64,000 bases of DNA from Prionace glauca (GCA_037974335.1 CM075743.1:7932449-7996448), one strand, 5' to 3'; numbered from the stretch's first letter, positions 1-12,644 are shown. The notes: a model not told the origin generated them from the sequence alone. Program-made: numbers and translations.

Positions 1-616
1 TCCCAAAGAGCAACACACAAACTTTGATGAATCTGAAATGGCATTTTATACTAACATAACTCATTAGGAAAAGTATTCATGAAGAGCATGTGATGAATAT
101 TATTCCTTCTTAGTTTGCAGTTAAATTTCATTTGCTATGAACTGTCCACAAACTTATTTTGTCAATTCGTCTGTACTCTCTGAGTTATTCCCTCCAGTTT
201 TACTGCCGCTTCCTATTTGGTATCATCATCGTATTTAATCAGTGAACAATGAGCTTCCGGTTATTGATATAAATGAGAAATAGCAGTGGTCCCAATATGG
301 AGTTTTCTATCCCACTCAATATCCATCACCCCCACATTCCCAGCCTACCAATAACATAACGGGTACAATTTAGCCACTGTGTTGGCTCCGGGCACAAATC
401 CTGTCGAATCCGCAAAATATCACAAAAGGGCAAAAACTGGATTTGCACCTGTTAGATTTCTGATTGGAATCTTCCCGAGCTCACTCTGATGCCACGATCA
501 AGTCCATGCCCAGGGAGGGTGAGAATCAGATTTGCGTCAATTTGAGTGCATTATAACTTCATTGGCGAGGATAAAGTCAAATCTTCAAACCTCATTGAAT
601 TTTCCCACCCACCAGT
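1..616. other. Non-genic; possible old LINE trace
   Basis: No exon is recognisable. About 150-310 resembles the antisense of the reverse-transcriptase 3' half of CR1-like LINEs (a run equivalent to 'agcagtggtcccaa'), strongly decayed. The rest shows nothing I can name. Confidence 0.3.
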
Positions 617-769
617 GTGATGTCACATGGACGCGAATTGCTACTAATTTTTAAAAGAAGGAACCAGGACCGTGACAACAAGGCTCACAGTACCTATGGG
701 TCTGTGATTGGACGCTGCATCAAGATTGTTAAGATGCCTTTCTGCTGCCTTGACAGGTCCAATGGGTCT

Positions 770-844
770 CTGCAGTACAGTCCCCAGTGGGCCCCTGCAG
801 TACAGTCTCCAGGGGATCCCTGCAGTACAGTCCCCAGACGGTCT
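770..844. repeat. 25-bp tandem repeat, three copies
   Basis: Three head-to-tail units begin with CTGCAGTACAGT at 770, 795 and 820, a period of exactly 25 bases. The second half of each unit diverges. It is a small minisatellite with no sign of coding use; the short frames across it are artefacts of the repeat. Confidence 0.75.
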
Positions 845-984
845 CCCACATGGTGGTGGTCTGCTGTGCTCTGATGTAACTTGGCACAGCAGCAGGATGA
901 CATACTTGTTAATAATGACCATTAGGAGCAGAGTGTCCCCTCTACTGAGAAGGAAGTCCAGGGGGACAGTGGAGGGAGAGTTGT

Positions 985-1097
985 GAATAATGATGAATAA
1001 CAACTCTTCACTCACCTGAAGAAAGAGGAACGCTCTGAAAGCTTTTGCTACCAAATAAACCTATTGGACTTTAACGTGGTGTTGTGAGACTTCTTAT
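985..1097 (+). repeat. Terminal part of a Penelope-like/elasmobranch repeat
   Basis: The segment runs through GCTACCAAATAAACCTATTG and ends at GTTGTGAGACTTCTTA. The same end sequence occurs at both ends, inverted, of the element at 15694-16720. The right edge lies next to a copy of the receptor gene's intron 1 start. Family assignment is from memory of the repeat, not from a search. Confidence 0.6.
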
Positions 1098-1098
1098 A

Positions 1099-1250
1099 GT
1101 GAGTAACAGACTGAGCTGGTCAGCCAGATAATCAATGTTAGTTTAACTCTAGTCTACAGCTTATGCGGCAGAGATGTTTAAATATTTGAGACATATAAAG
1201 ATGCAAAAAAAGGTTTGGTGTTGCAGTGGGGTGAGTCTCTGGGGTAGAAT
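1099..1250 (+). pseudogene. Duplicated start of intron 1 without its leader exon
   Basis: This stretch matches 3966-4115, the first 150 bases of the intron that follows the leader exon (shared GTGAGTAACAG, then 'agataatcaatgttagttta' and onward). The homology begins at the splice-donor GT itself. The place where a leader exon should stand is occupied by the repeat end at 985-1097. It is probably the relic of a second 5' end of this gene family, cut by a repeat insertion or rearrangement. Confidence 0.65.
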
Positions 1251-1535
1251 CTTCAACCTTGCTTGAAACTGAGATTCTCCTGTCCCGCTGCAGTGAATGG
1301 AAATTGGTCTGAGGCCACATTCTCTAATCTCTCTGGCAGCGGTGGCAGGACATGAACAGCTGGAAAATTCTGGAATCTGTAACCGAGTCAGAAATTATAT
1401 TGTCATTTTCAGTCTCAATAGACATTCTATGTCATCGAGGAGACAAGACTCCGCATGAGAACCTGTTAAGGATAATAAATATGAACATGAATAATTGGAA
1501 ATTTCCAAAATTGAATGATAGCGAATTTGCTGAGA

Positions 1536-2700
1536 ATTTGCAGCAGGAATAGGCCATTCAGCCCACCTGCTCAATGCTGGTCTTATGCTGTATTTGAGTT
1601 TCTTCCCACCCCTCTCCATCTCACATTATCTGCAAATCCTTCTTCTCTTTCTCCCTTTTGTGATTATCTAGCCTTCCCTGAAATGCAGTAAAGCTAAATG
1701 ACTCAATTTACAGGGGAAGGATAAGGGACTCAGGACAAACATCTTTACCCAAAGGCTATCGCTATCTGGAATTCATTACCATAAAAGGTTAATTGAAGGA
1801 AATAGCATAAACACATTCAGGGGAAGCTGAATAAATAGTTGAGTGTCGGGGGGGGGGGAGAAGAAATAGAAAGGGGTTAGATAAACGGGGGAAAGCTTTG
1901 CAGATGACATAAAACTGGATGGAAGGGTGAGCTGTGGGGAGGATGCAGAGATGCATTATTGTGATTTGGACAAGTTGAGTGAGTGAGCAAATGCATGGCT
2001 GATGCAGTGTAATGTGGATCAACGTGAGGTTATCCACTTTGGTAGCAAAAACAGGAAAGCAGATTACTATCTGAATGGTTATAGATTGGGGAAAAGAAAT
2101 GTGCAACAAGACCTGGGTGTCCTTGTCCACCAATCGCTAAAAGTAAGCCAGCAGGTGCAGTGAGTGGTAAAGGTGGCAAATAGTATGTTGGTTTTCATTG
2201 CAAGAGGATTCGAATACAGGAGCAGCAATTTAAAGTTTAATGTCTATTTATTAATGTCACAAGTAGGCTTGCATTAACACTGCAATGAAGTTACTGTGAA
2301 AAGGAATGTCTTACTGCAGTTTTACAGGGCCTTGGTGTGACCTTACCTGGAATACTGTGTGCAGGTTTAGTCTCCTTATCTGAGGAAGAATATTCTTGTT
2401 ATGGATGGAGTGCAGTGAAGGTTAAACAGACTGATTGCTGAGATGGCGGGACTGACAATTGAATGAAGACTGAATTGGTTAGGATTCTAATAGCTGGAGT
2501 TTCGAAGAATAAGGGAGGGAATCACATAAAAACCTGTAAAATTTGAACATGACTGGACAAGGTGAACGCATGAAGGAATTTCCCAATGGTGGGGACGTCC
2601 AGAACCAGGAGTCAGAGTCTTAGGAAATGGGGTAACCCATTTAGGATGGGGGGGTTAGCCAGCTTAATGTACTCATTGTTTGAAGAAAGTACTGTTCTCC
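1536..2700. mobile_element. Decayed CR1-like LINE fragments
   Basis: 1536-1680 resembles a CR1 3' end in minus orientation ('caggaataggccattcagcc'). 1690-2700 is a plus-strand LINE 3' half: it carries the nucleotide track of the '…HFG…GVLVH' region near 2030-2140 and of the 'LEYCVQF' region near 2340. It has many stops and shifts and is old. A SINE tail interrupts it at about 2232-2312. Confidence 0.55.
2232..2312 (-). repeat. SINE tail (HE1-like)
   Basis: Antisense of the 3' body of the common tRNA-derived SINE: 'cacaagtaggcttgcattaa', then CACTGCAATGAAGTTACTGTGAAAA. It lies inside the older LINE fragment. The same tail recurs upstream of every C exon from C2 on. Confidence 0.7.
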
Positions 2701-3900
2701 TGCTTCACTCACCACCAACTATATCTAGGGAAATACACATCACCATGTCAGGGAGTTGAGCAGAGATAGCCTCACATTGGAATTGAGTCTGCCTCCCAGT
2801 TACTCAATCACAATTTACTTCTGACCAGAGAATTTTCTCTGTGAATTGAGGTCCTTTTCTGTCTGAAATTTGCCTCAAAACTTGTTTGTGGATCTGAAAC
2901 ATGGAGTAGCAAAGGCTGTTCTACTCAATATCAGGTCTCCTCACCCTGACAGAATTGTTGTTCATCACCAACATCAAGATTGACATTAAGCAAATTAAAA
3001 CAAATTATCAATGAAACTTTATATTTAATTTTCATATTATATTTTATTTTCATAAAACTATTGCGGGGCTGTTTTTGCTCAACTCTTTGTCTTGCTGGAG
3101 ACTTTGTTCCCTTCAAGTAGCCAGACCAGGTTTTGGGGTTTTAAATCAGCTGTTTATTCGTAGCTATAGTAAGAGCCCTAGCATGCCAGCTAGTGTCAAG
3201 CTAGAGCAGTGAATGCACAAACAAATATACTTCCAGATTTGATTATGAGTAATTAACACATACCAATCAGAAGTATCCATTTCTATAGGCATTATCTCTG
3301 TCCACTCACAATTATTGATTCAGGTTACATCATGCATGAGGTACAAATGTTAAAAACTAGTCACAACCTCTGCACACCTGCTTAATTATAACATCCGATC
3401 AGTGTAAATGTTTGAATATGCTAGGTGACCTTGCACATTGTCCTTAACACCCAGTTTATGTCTATATTTGTGGATATCAATTATCTCTCCCATGTTCAGA
3501 TGTCTGACTTAATGAATTCTCTCAGACAATGCATGAGATTTTCTGACTGTCCTCACCTTGAAACTGGAAAATCCCACCCGAATTCAACACACTTTTCCCT
3601 GGTCCGACTCTTGTCTGTTATGATTCCTGTGACAGGCGGAATGGGAAAATTTGCCTCTATGAGTCTTAGATAAACAAACCTAGACTCTAGAGTTGTCTCC
3701 CTCAATGTAAGCTGGTGTAGTTCTTTTATTAGATACGACTAACAGAAGTTCAAGACCTAATGGACCAGATTTCATCATCTGGATGACTGAGCCTTCATGA
3801 CATAACTTCCTGCTGTCTTCTTCTTCTTTTAAATTACTTCTACAACTTATAGTGAAATCTTATTTCAATGTGAGACACAGGAGCTGGGTGACTGATGATT
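2701..3900. other. Upstream region, no feature except a repeat trace
   Basis: No exon or RNA gene is recognisable. 3525-3670 shares a weak motif ('aaaatcccacccga') with 4660-4750, a dispersed shark repeat type that also occurs in the array introns. I see no convincing TATA box or CpG-rich promoter just upstream of the leader exon. Confidence 0.4.
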
Positions 3901-3928
3901 AAGCACTGATCTGATCTCCAACAGGACG

Positions 3929-3965
3929 ATGTGGATTTTGATTCTCCTCATTTTCTCTCTGCCTG
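3929..3965 (+). CDS. Leader (signal peptide) exon of the Ig receptor
   Basis: ATG at 3929 opens MWILILLIFSLP and the exon ends in phase 1 (single G at 3965) at a strong donor, GGTGAGT. This is the typical exon 1 of pIgR/CD300/TREM-type genes: initiator Met, a short hydrophobic core and a phase-1 intron. A purine (A) sits at -3 of the ATG. Joined to V1 the sequence reads MWILILLIFSLPVSGALW, a plausible signal peptide with cleavage near VSG/A. Joined to V2-V11 it would read …SLPAPSALW or a close variant, also plausible. No other leader exon was found up to base 64000, so this one appears to serve the whole array. The 5' UTR upstream is not resolved; an exon boundary within it is possible ('tctccaacag' at 3915-3924 could be an acceptor). 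Confidence 0.8.
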
Positions 3966-4115
3966 GTGAGTAACAGTCAGAGCTGGACAGTCAGATAATC
4001 AATGTTAGTTTAACTCTAGTTAACAGCTTATACGGCAGAGATGTTTAAATATTTGGAGATGTGTAAAGGCACAAAAGACGATTTTGTGTTGCAGGGGGTA
4101 GAGTTTCTGTATCTG

Positions 4116-5210
4116 AGCCTGAAGCTCCAGGTTTGAGTCCTGCTTCTGCTATTGATGGGAATGGAAGGTGGGTTCTAACAAGGCCAACCTGATTATCAAA
4201 GTGAAAACTGTTCCAATACGCTGAAGGCGGGCAGTAAGAGGGAGAGATACTCAGTCAGCAATGTCTTGATGTGGAGTGTTGTCCCTCATGCTATAGTCTC
4301 TGACACCAGGCTTGTGACTAGGTCCAGGAAGTACAAACTATTGAGAATAGACACACACATTTGCTTTGTCTGCCTCATGTGTCTTCAGATTTGGGAAGTC
4401 TCCTAAGTCTAATGGCACAAAATACTTAGCAAACATAAATGAATAATATTTATGATGTATTGTATCTCCTCATGAATGTATTATCACAACATGCACCAAA
4501 TAAAGTAAACTGCATTATTAATTATGAATGCGAAATTAAGGATAATTTAATTTTTAAAAATCTAGTCAAGCCACATTTTAAAAATGGAAGCTGCCTTTAA
4601 TTGGTCATTGTTTGAAATTGTGGGGAGGAAGTTTTACATTCTCGCTTGTCCTGAAATTATAAAATCCCACCCGAGGTCAACGGAGCTTCTCACTGTCTGC
4701 CCGTCTCCTGCTCCGATTCCCGTGGCAGGCAGGGCAGTAAAATTCCGATTATCTGTGTGCAATACACACTGAAAACGGCAGTGATAATAATCCTGCAAAC
4801 AGAACATGTCTCTCGTTTGCAACTGTTTCTGTTGTTTAACGTACATTTGATGAGATATGATCTTATGAGATTCTGTCAGAGACAATGTTCCTCTATAGTA
4901 AACAATTGGTTCATATTAATGCTCCCACTCTTTTTCTTTCAATTCATTAACTTTATTGAACTAGATTTCACTTTTCACTCCTGCCCATTTTAACATTATC
5001 TAACAGTGCACTGCAATGGAGTTCTTGATCAACATTATCAACTCTACTATTTACAACAGATCTATTTTCTAACCAGCAATAACAAACTCTGAGTCCCACT
5101 TTCTCGAGTTTCTCTAAGGAAATGATTCAAAATTCCTCTTTTTATTTTAAACTTTGCACATCTTACTAGAATATTTTCTAAAAGTTAACCATGAATTCCA
5201 TTGGAAACTG
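4116..5210. other. Intronic sequence without recognised genes
   Basis: AT-rich intron. 4590-4750 carries the dispersed shark repeat type also seen at 3525-3670. Nothing else is recognised. Confidence 0.4.
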
Positions 5211-6905
5211 ATCACTAAAGGGGAGTTAGTTGAAAATCGAGTTGGTAACTATACGGTTCCAATATCAGAAGGACATTCTCAGACTATAAATCAATGCATT
5301 GAAAGAAAAATAACAGATGATGTTTGACAGCAGGACAGGACTCTGTGTAGGATTTAATGGTAATTGGGTGACAAAGCAACTTCTGTAGAATCTTACACAA
5401 GTTAACCAGGGAAAGGTTCCATCTTGGATTAACAATGAACAGTTAGAATATTTGATTCATGGAGAGAGAAATCCGAATATATCAGGTTGTCAAATTTAAC
5501 CGCTGAGGGGGTTTGGCTTGAGAACAATTGTAGAGGAAAAGCCTGAGGAATGATGTTAGGGATTCCAAAATTGCAATAGATGAAGTTGGTTTAAAGTTTT
5601 CTGAAGTAGAGACTGTCGGAATTATTGAAAAGGACTTATGGATATAGTTATGCATGAACAACTCACAAATGACGCACCAAGTGTCAGTTGAAGTCTCATG
5701 GACAGGTCACGACTTGTTTCAATCTTCTCTGACCTTTATCAGTGTTTCAACACAACTTGTCCAAAATTTGCAGCATGCTTGATTGTAGCTCTTAACAATT
5801 CTCATTGTTATTGTTGTTAATTAAAGTACAAACTGTTATTAACACTTCACCATGAGATATTAGACAAATCCATGGATGAATCTGCATATTTATATTCCAG
5901 TCCCATGAATTGTTCCACCAGTTAGTCATTTTGATTGGTCCCTTTTAATTTCTTCAGTTCTTTGAACCACTTTAGGAAACGTTTGATGGACATTGACAGT
6001 GATCTAATACAAATTTTTAATCTATATTAGATCACTGGTAAAAGTCAAACCATTGTAATAGTTACACAACATCCCTTTAAGATCATCTGTAACATTAAAA
6101 GAAACATCCTCTCTCTAATGTGTATTGATGAATTTCATACAGCCTGTTCCAGCTGGTACCTGAGGTTTAAAGCAAAAATCAGTACTGGTAATACTATTTA
6201 TTAATGTACCATAGCGATATTCCTTCAGACAGGAGGTAACACAACATTTTCCCCTACTCTTACGAGCTACTTTTGTAATATTTGTATCAAGACTTTTAGC
6301 TTCTATTCTACAACTTAAATTCACATCTATTTCCAAACCACATAAAGCCTCTTTGTTAGAATATATGGGGTGAGGACACATAATTCTTTCAGCTGTTTGT
6401 TGACATTTATTCAGATTAGCATCTCCTAATCAATCCCTCTTCTCAATGGCTTATGGGATGATATTATGACACCCTATCCACATGTCCTTTTCCATGATTC
6501 CTACAGACTCTACTTCAGAAAACTTTAAACCAACTTCATCTATTAGAATTTTTGGAATCCCCAACATCATTCCTCAGGCTTTTCCTCTGCAATTGTTCTC
6601 AAGCCAAACCCCCTCAGCTGTTAAAATTGACAACCTGATATATTCGGATGTCTCTCTCCATGAATCAAATATTCTAACTGTTCATTGCTAATCCAAGATG
6701 GAACCTTTCCCTGGTTAACTTGTTTAAGATTCTACAGAAGTTGTTTTATCATCCAGTTACCATTAAATCCTACACAGAGTCCTGTCCTGCTGTCAAACAT
6801 CATCTGTTATTTTTCTTTCAATGCATTGATTTATAGTCTGAGAATGTCCTTCTGATATTGGAACCGTATAGTTATCAACTTGATTTTCAACTAACTCCCC
6901 TTTAG
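5211..6905. repeat. Inverted duplication inside the retroviral fossil
   Basis: 5211-5650 (plus sense) and 6470-6905 (minus sense) are diverged copies of the same env-region segment, facing each other across about 820 bases. Shared landmarks include 'actatacggttcc' and 'ccttttc' with the surrounding sequence. Such palindromic duplications arise by rearrangement after insertion. This is not the retrovirus's LTR pair, which would be direct. Confidence 0.7.
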
Positions 6906-7480
6906 TGTTCAATTGATCATTCGCATTTATATTAGTTAAAGTCTGTTTGATCTTTTGTGTTAAAATTCTTAGTTTATTATCCAAATTGACTGGATCAAGT
7001 GTTTCAACAGTCGAAATGCTCACACTGCAGGCTGTTGCTAAGTCAGCGAACAATTTGCTATTTTGCTGACTATTTGATTGTAAATTTACTTCCCTTTCAC
7101 TAATCCCTGTCTCTTGTTCTAACAACTTCAGGGTCAAGATGAAAACGGATCCCCAATTAGAGAAGGACACTGTTCTGTTTGTTGAATCCCAGTTATATCG
7201 AACACTCCAGATATTAATTCGTAATGGACATTATTGTGTAGAATTTTACCAGCTTTCTCCATAACTAATCCATTTTGTGGTCCTGAGATTACTTTAGGAC
7301 AAGCGTTCACTACAAGTGTAGGCATTGTTGTCGGAGCTACACTAGGTTTAGGAGTGGGAGGTTCAGTTTCTCTCTTTATGTGATCAAAAACATAATAATC
7401 ATCTTCTGTAATTGATTCTCTGCAAATATCCCTATGATCATCATCGTAAGAAATACCCCAAATTATCTGCTTTAAAGCTA
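6793..7480 (-). pseudogene. Retroviral env-like remnant
   Basis: Minus-strand reading shows a Ser/Thr/Pro-rich surface-like stretch and a helical region rich in Gln and Asn, consistent with an envelope remnant at the 3' end of the retroviral fossil. It is broken. Assignment rests mainly on position downstream of pol and is tentative. Confidence 0.4.
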
Positions 7481-7803
7481 CTGGCACAGTGGCACAGTGT
7501 TTAGCACTGCTGACCCAGATTGCAAGGAGCCTGGGTTCAATTCCCAGCCTTGCATCCCTATGGGGATTCTGCAGGCTCTCCTCTCGTGTCTGCATGGCTT
7601 TCCTCTGGGTGCTTCAGTTTCCTCCCACAGTCCAGAGATGTTCAGGCTCGGTGGGTTGGCCATCCTAAATTGCCTCTTATCATCAGGGGGACTAACTAGG
7701 GTAAATGCATCGGGTTAAGGGGATGGGGCTTGGGTGAGAATGCGGTTGGTGCAGACTCGATGACCCGAATGGCCTTCTTCTGCACTACAGGGATTTTGTG
7801 ATA
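7481..7803 (+). repeat. tRNA-headed SINE (HE1-like), full body
   Basis: The head at 7481-7550 carries a box B-like GGGTTCAATTCC. The body includes 'ttcctcccacagtccagag' and the 3' part ends in GACCCGAATGGCCTTCTTCT and 'gggattttgtgat'. It interrupts the env-like region. Confidence 0.8.
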
Positions 7804-8499
7804 TCTCTTCCATTTTGAGGAAAACAGGCTTTACATACAATCTCAAACAAGATGGAGCCCGAAAAGATAAAACAACTTTAATCTGGGTCAGATTGGATTT
7901 GAATCATGTCACGGTCGGAGCTGTTTTACCATCTGACAATAGAATCTCCCACATATTGATATTCTCATCCGAATATTATCAACACATCAAATTTAACCCG
8001 TAAACATCCATTTTCATAATATCCCACTCTTCATAAAGTAACGATTAGATCTCCCAGCTGGTCTTCAGTGTGTTCATCTCAAAACACCACCTCCCACGAT
8101 AATGCACTGATCACTGATCCAAGGAGAACGATTTCCATAAAAAATTCCATCGATAAAAACGCTCTATAATGGAATCAAGACAATACCTGCTATTTTGTCC
8201 AGTCTACAACCAGCTTCTTATCTGAATTATTTTAATTCCCAGAAATGGTTGATTTACAATATTTACCAGTTTATGGAGATATTAATAAGTTCGATCTTTC
8301 TTGATATTTCTGAAGAATTGGATTAGGATGATAACATCTCTGGTGAAGCTGTAAGATTTTCCTTAGAAAACTAAAGCTAAGAGCTAAATGCACGATGCCA
8401 AAGCAAACAGAATGAAAATCAGTTCTTGGGCATCAGAAATGATTCATCCTGGTGGACAGGAATCATCTCATCATTTGGAACTTGCCCAACCGTATCATT
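7804..8499. other. Unclassified, between SINE and LINE
   Basis: AT-rich sequence, probably still part of the retroviral fossil. No feature could be supported. Confidence 0.3.
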
Positions 8500-10455
8500 C
8501 TTCACCAGATTCTTCACAACAAAGAATGACTAAGAAAGTGATAAAGAAAGGAAAGGTAGAGTATGAAGCTAAACTAGCTCTAAATATAAAAAATGATAGT
8601 GTAAGTTTTTACAAATATATAAAGAAGAAGAGATGGCTGGAGTGAATGTTGAACCCTTGGAGGATGAGATGAAGGATTTAGCGGTGGGTAATGAGAAATG
8701 GCTGAGGCTTTAAATAAGTTTTTTGTGTCGGTCTTCACGGAGGACGCAAATAGCTTGCTGAATATTAAAGATAGAAGGATCATAGGAGATGAGGTCCTTA
8801 ATACAATTACTGTCACTAGAGAGGTAGTGCTTGATAGACTAACGGGACTGAAGGTAGACAACTCCCTAGGACCGGATGGAATGCATCCCAGCATTCTGAA
8901 AGAAATGGCAGAGGTGATAGCAAATGCCTTAGTCATTATTTATCAAAATTAGCTGGACTCTGGGGAAGTGCCAGAAGATTGGAAAATGGCCCAATGTTTT
9001 GCCGCTGTTTAAAAAATTTAGCAGACAAAAGGTAGGGAATTATAGGCCGGTTAGCTTAACATCTGAAGTTGGAAAAGTGCTAGAATCCATCATCAAAGAA
9101 GAAATAGCAAGACACCCAGAAAAGAACAATCAAGCAGACGCAGCACGGATTTGTGAAGGGGAAGTCACGCTTAACGAATTTATTGGACTTCTATGAGGAT
9201 GTGACTAGTGCGCTAGACAGAGGAGAACCTGTGGATGTGGTGTTTTTAGATGTCTAGAAGGCGTTTGATAAGGTGCCTCACAAAAGGTTGCTGCAAAAGG
9301 TTAGGGTGCATGGAATTGGAGGTAAGGTGTTAGCATGGATCGAGGATTGGTTGTCTAACAGGAAGCAGAGAGTTGGAATCAATGGGTGCTATTCTGGTTG
9401 GCAGTTAGTGACTAGTGGAGTGCTGCAGGGTTCGGTGTTGGGGCCTCAACTGTTTACCATTTACATGGACAATCTGGAGGAGGGGCTGAGTGTAGGGGAA
9501 CGAAATTTGCTGATGACACGAAGATGAGCGGAAAAGCAAATTGGTGGAAGGCACGGAAATTCTGCAAAGAGATCTAGATAGGCTGAATGAGTGGGCGAGG
9601 ACCTGGCAGATGGAGTATAACGTTAGCAAATGTGAGGTTATCCACTTTGGTAGATATAATAGTAGGAAGGGTTATTATTTAAAGGGCAAGAAGCTGCAGC
9701 ATTCTACGGTGCCGAGGGGCCTGGGGGTCCTTGTGCACGAATCGCAAAAACCCAGTTTGCAGGTGCAGCAGATGATCAAGAAGGCGAATGGAATGTTGGT
9801 CTTTAGAGCGAGGGGGATAGAATATAAAAGCAGGGAGGTCTTTTTGCAACTGTACAGGGTTGCAACTGGAGGCTGCAACTGGAGTACTGTGAGCAGTTTT
9901 GGTCCCCGCATTTGAGAAAGAATATATTGGCCTTGGAGGGAGTACAGAGAAGGTTCACCAGGCTGTTACTGGAGATGAGGGGGTTAGCTTATGAAGAAAG
10001 ATTGAATAGACTGGGTCTGTACTCGTTAGAGTTTAGAAGGCTGAGGGGGGATCTTATAGAGACTTACAAGCTAATGAAGGGGCTAGATAGGGTAGAGGTA
10101 GAGAGATTCTTCCCGCTTAGAAAGGATAGCAGAATGAGATGGCACAGACTCAAAAAAGAGGTGGGGGGGGGTGGAATTTAGATCGGAGTTGAGGAGGATC
10201 TTCTTCACTCAAAGGGTGGTGGGTCTTTGGAATTCTGTGCCCGTTGACGGGGTAGAGGCTACCTCGCTGAATATATCAAAGTCACAGGTAGATAGATTTC
10301 TGATAGACAAGGGAATTAAGGGTTATGGGGAAAAAGCAGGAAAGTGGAACTGATCCACTTCAGATCAGCCATGATCTTATTGAATGGCGGGGCAGGCTCG
10401 AAGGGCTAGATGGCCTACTCCTGCTCCTATTTCTTATGTTCTTATGTTCTTAGAT
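8500..10455 (+). mobile_element. 5'-truncated CR1-like LINE (RT and 3' end)
   Basis: Reverse-transcriptase landmarks appear in order over several frames: GPDGMHPSIL near 8872, NYRPVSLTS near 9040, QGSVLGP near 9427, then the C-terminal domain (…CEVIHFGR near 9632, FTRLLLEMRG near 9954, FFTQRVVGLWN near 10200). The 3' end shows the repeated octamer-like tail TTCTTATGTTCTTATGTTCT. It has several frameshifts and stops (one interrupts the region before KAFDKVP near 9256), so it is dead. It inserted into the retroviral fossil and is 3'-homologous to the copy at 18704-19543. Confidence 0.85.
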
Positions 10456-10799
10456 TTCCCTTGTCCTGTATTTCTATAATCTGAACACCTGTTAGCTCAT
10501 CACTTGTTCCCTTGTTCACATCAAGGAATCTAACTAAACGGTTTTGCTCATCTCATACCCAAACAAACTTCACTGATCCCTGTGACAAGGTTGATGCAAT
10601 ATTAGACTGACTGTCTGTCTGATTATCTGTCTGATTATCTGTCTGCAAAGTCTGCATTGATGAAGAATCAGATGGAGAAGAACCAATCCAAGAAGAAAAG
10701 GAACGAGCATACGGGGCCATATGTTTTCAACATAATCCGATATTGATGATTATACTGAGTACTATATACTTTCATTTGATTTACATGATACCATCCAAT
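10456..10799 (-). other. Probable retroviral pol/env junction remnant
   Basis: Continues the minus-strand retroviral fossil. A short tandem 'tgtctgattatc' repeat lies at 10613-10645. No clear domain. Confidence 0.3.
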
Positions 10800-11390
10800 C
10801 TTTCCAGAGTCCATTAACACCTTGTACAGAGATGAATTACTTTATCTATAATGGAATGGAGTCCAGAATCTCCATGAGAGAAGAATGTACCTGGTTGACA
10901 AATCTGTTGTCCCACCTTATTCATTATTGGATTCACTTTACCATCAAAATAAGCTTTACTCTGCTTTCTTCTATATCCCATTTTAACAGCGGCTGACATC
11001 TTGGTAGCTTGAACATTGTGCACCAGTTGCTGTACAATTTTCTCATGACTAAGGGCAATTATTTCAGGTTCAGAAAAGTTCAATCCTAAAAGAAGTTCAA
11101 TTCTCCTCATGGGATGTGCAGTCATTAAAACATGTGGAGTAAATGCATTTGAATTTGAGACTGTATTTCATGCTATCATCAGAACAAAGGGTAATAATGT
11201 GTTCCATGTGGAATGATTTTGCTCTACACTTTTCCGAATCAGGGTTTTTAAAGGATGATTCATCCTTTCCACTATCCCACTCGATTGAGGTTGATAGGCA
11301 ATATGGAACTTTTGGTTGATCCAAAATAAGATCATGACATCCTGAATGCTTTGAGCAGTAGCTCACCAACACCTCTACTTCCTCAGATGG
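10800..11390 (-). pseudogene. Retroviral integrase-like remnant
   Basis: The minus strand carries an integrase-core-like context and matches the expected place between RNase H and env. Broken. Confidence 0.5.
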
Positions 11391-11469
11391 CTAAGGAAAT
11401 TTGACACATCTCCAAGACTCCCACCAAATTTTACAGATGAACCATAGAAAGCAGTTTTTCTGGTTGTTT

Positions 11470-11911
11470 CACAGCTTGGCATGGGCCCTGCTCTTCCCAA
11501 GACCACAAGAAACTACAAAATGTCACGAATGTAGCTCAATCTATCAAGCAAACCAGCCTCCCATTCATTGACTCTGACTACACTTGCCACTGCCTCAGCA
11601 AAGCAGTCAGCATAATTAAGGACACCACACATCCTGGACATTCTCTCTTCCACCAGGAAAAAGATACAAAATTCTGAGGTCAACTGACTGAAGAACATCT
11701 TCCCTGCTGCCATTAGACTTTTGGATGGACCTATCTTACATTTAGTTGATCTTTCTCTACACCCTAGCTATGACTGTGACACTACATTCTGTAGTCTCTC
11801 GTCTCCTTCTCTATAAATGGTATGCTTTGTCTGTATAGGGCGCAAGAGACCCAATACTTTTTCACTCCATAACAATACATGTGACAATAATAAATCAAAT
11901 CAAATCAAATG
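11470..11911 (+). mobile_element. Non-LTR 3' end fragment
   Basis: The segment ends in ACATGTGACAATAATAAATC followed by repeated AAATC units, a common shark LINE/SINE 3' tail. It interrupts the retroviral integrase region. Upstream 'attagacttttggatggacc' belongs to the same 3' UTR type. Exact LINE clade not determined. Confidence 0.6.
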
Positions 11912-12644
11912 GGAAAAAGAATGCTTTGATCTGATTCGGGAGTATCCATCTGGTAATTACTTGCTGTACCAAAATATTAGCTGTCACTTTAGCTGTGTTG
12001 CTATGGGTAGTGAATACTTCAACTCATTGACTGGAGGTGTCAGTTATTATCGGGATACATTGGTATCCTCCCTGACATGGTGGTAAAGGACCAACATCAT
12101 CTATTTGCAATTAGTCTATGGCCTTTCAATTGCTCCTGTATACCCCAATTTCCCTTTACTTTGTTACTTTGAAGGTTATTTTGAAGACATACTCAATAAT
12201 TATTTACATAATGCTTTATGTCTTTAGTCACATTCGGCCACAAGCATCCCTTTAATTCAATCAGCAGTTGTTTCAGCTCCCTGATGACCCTGAACCTCAC
12301 GATAGTGGTAAATGATTTAATTACGGTCTTGAGTTGGTACCACACACAATCCATTCTTAAGAATAAACCCATCCTGTTTTTGAAACTTATCTTTCCATTT
12401 GTCATAAGAGGCAGGGCATGCTCCATCTTGTAGCTATTCTGAATCATCATCACTGCACTGAACCTGTTTAAGATCTTCCGGGAGGAATTCTCTGGCTGTG
12501 CGGGTCTGAAGGCCGGTAATTCCTGCCTGTCTGTCAATGGGGTTTCATATTGTCCGCAACCTGCCCGCTAAAATTCCAGTGGGGTTGGGATGGGAGAATT
12601 CCAACCTCCATAATCTCCTGACAAACAGTAACGGCATCTATCCA
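11912..12644 (-). other. Retroviral pol remnant, low information
   Basis: Lies between the integrase-like and RNase H-like parts. The minus-strand reading has weak integrase N-terminal character around 12.2-12.5 kb. No confident domain. Confidence 0.3.

Noticed and set aside
3850-3928. A promoter directly before the leader exon
   Set aside because: No TATA, initiator or CpG-rich context could be supported; an upstream untranslated exon remains possible.
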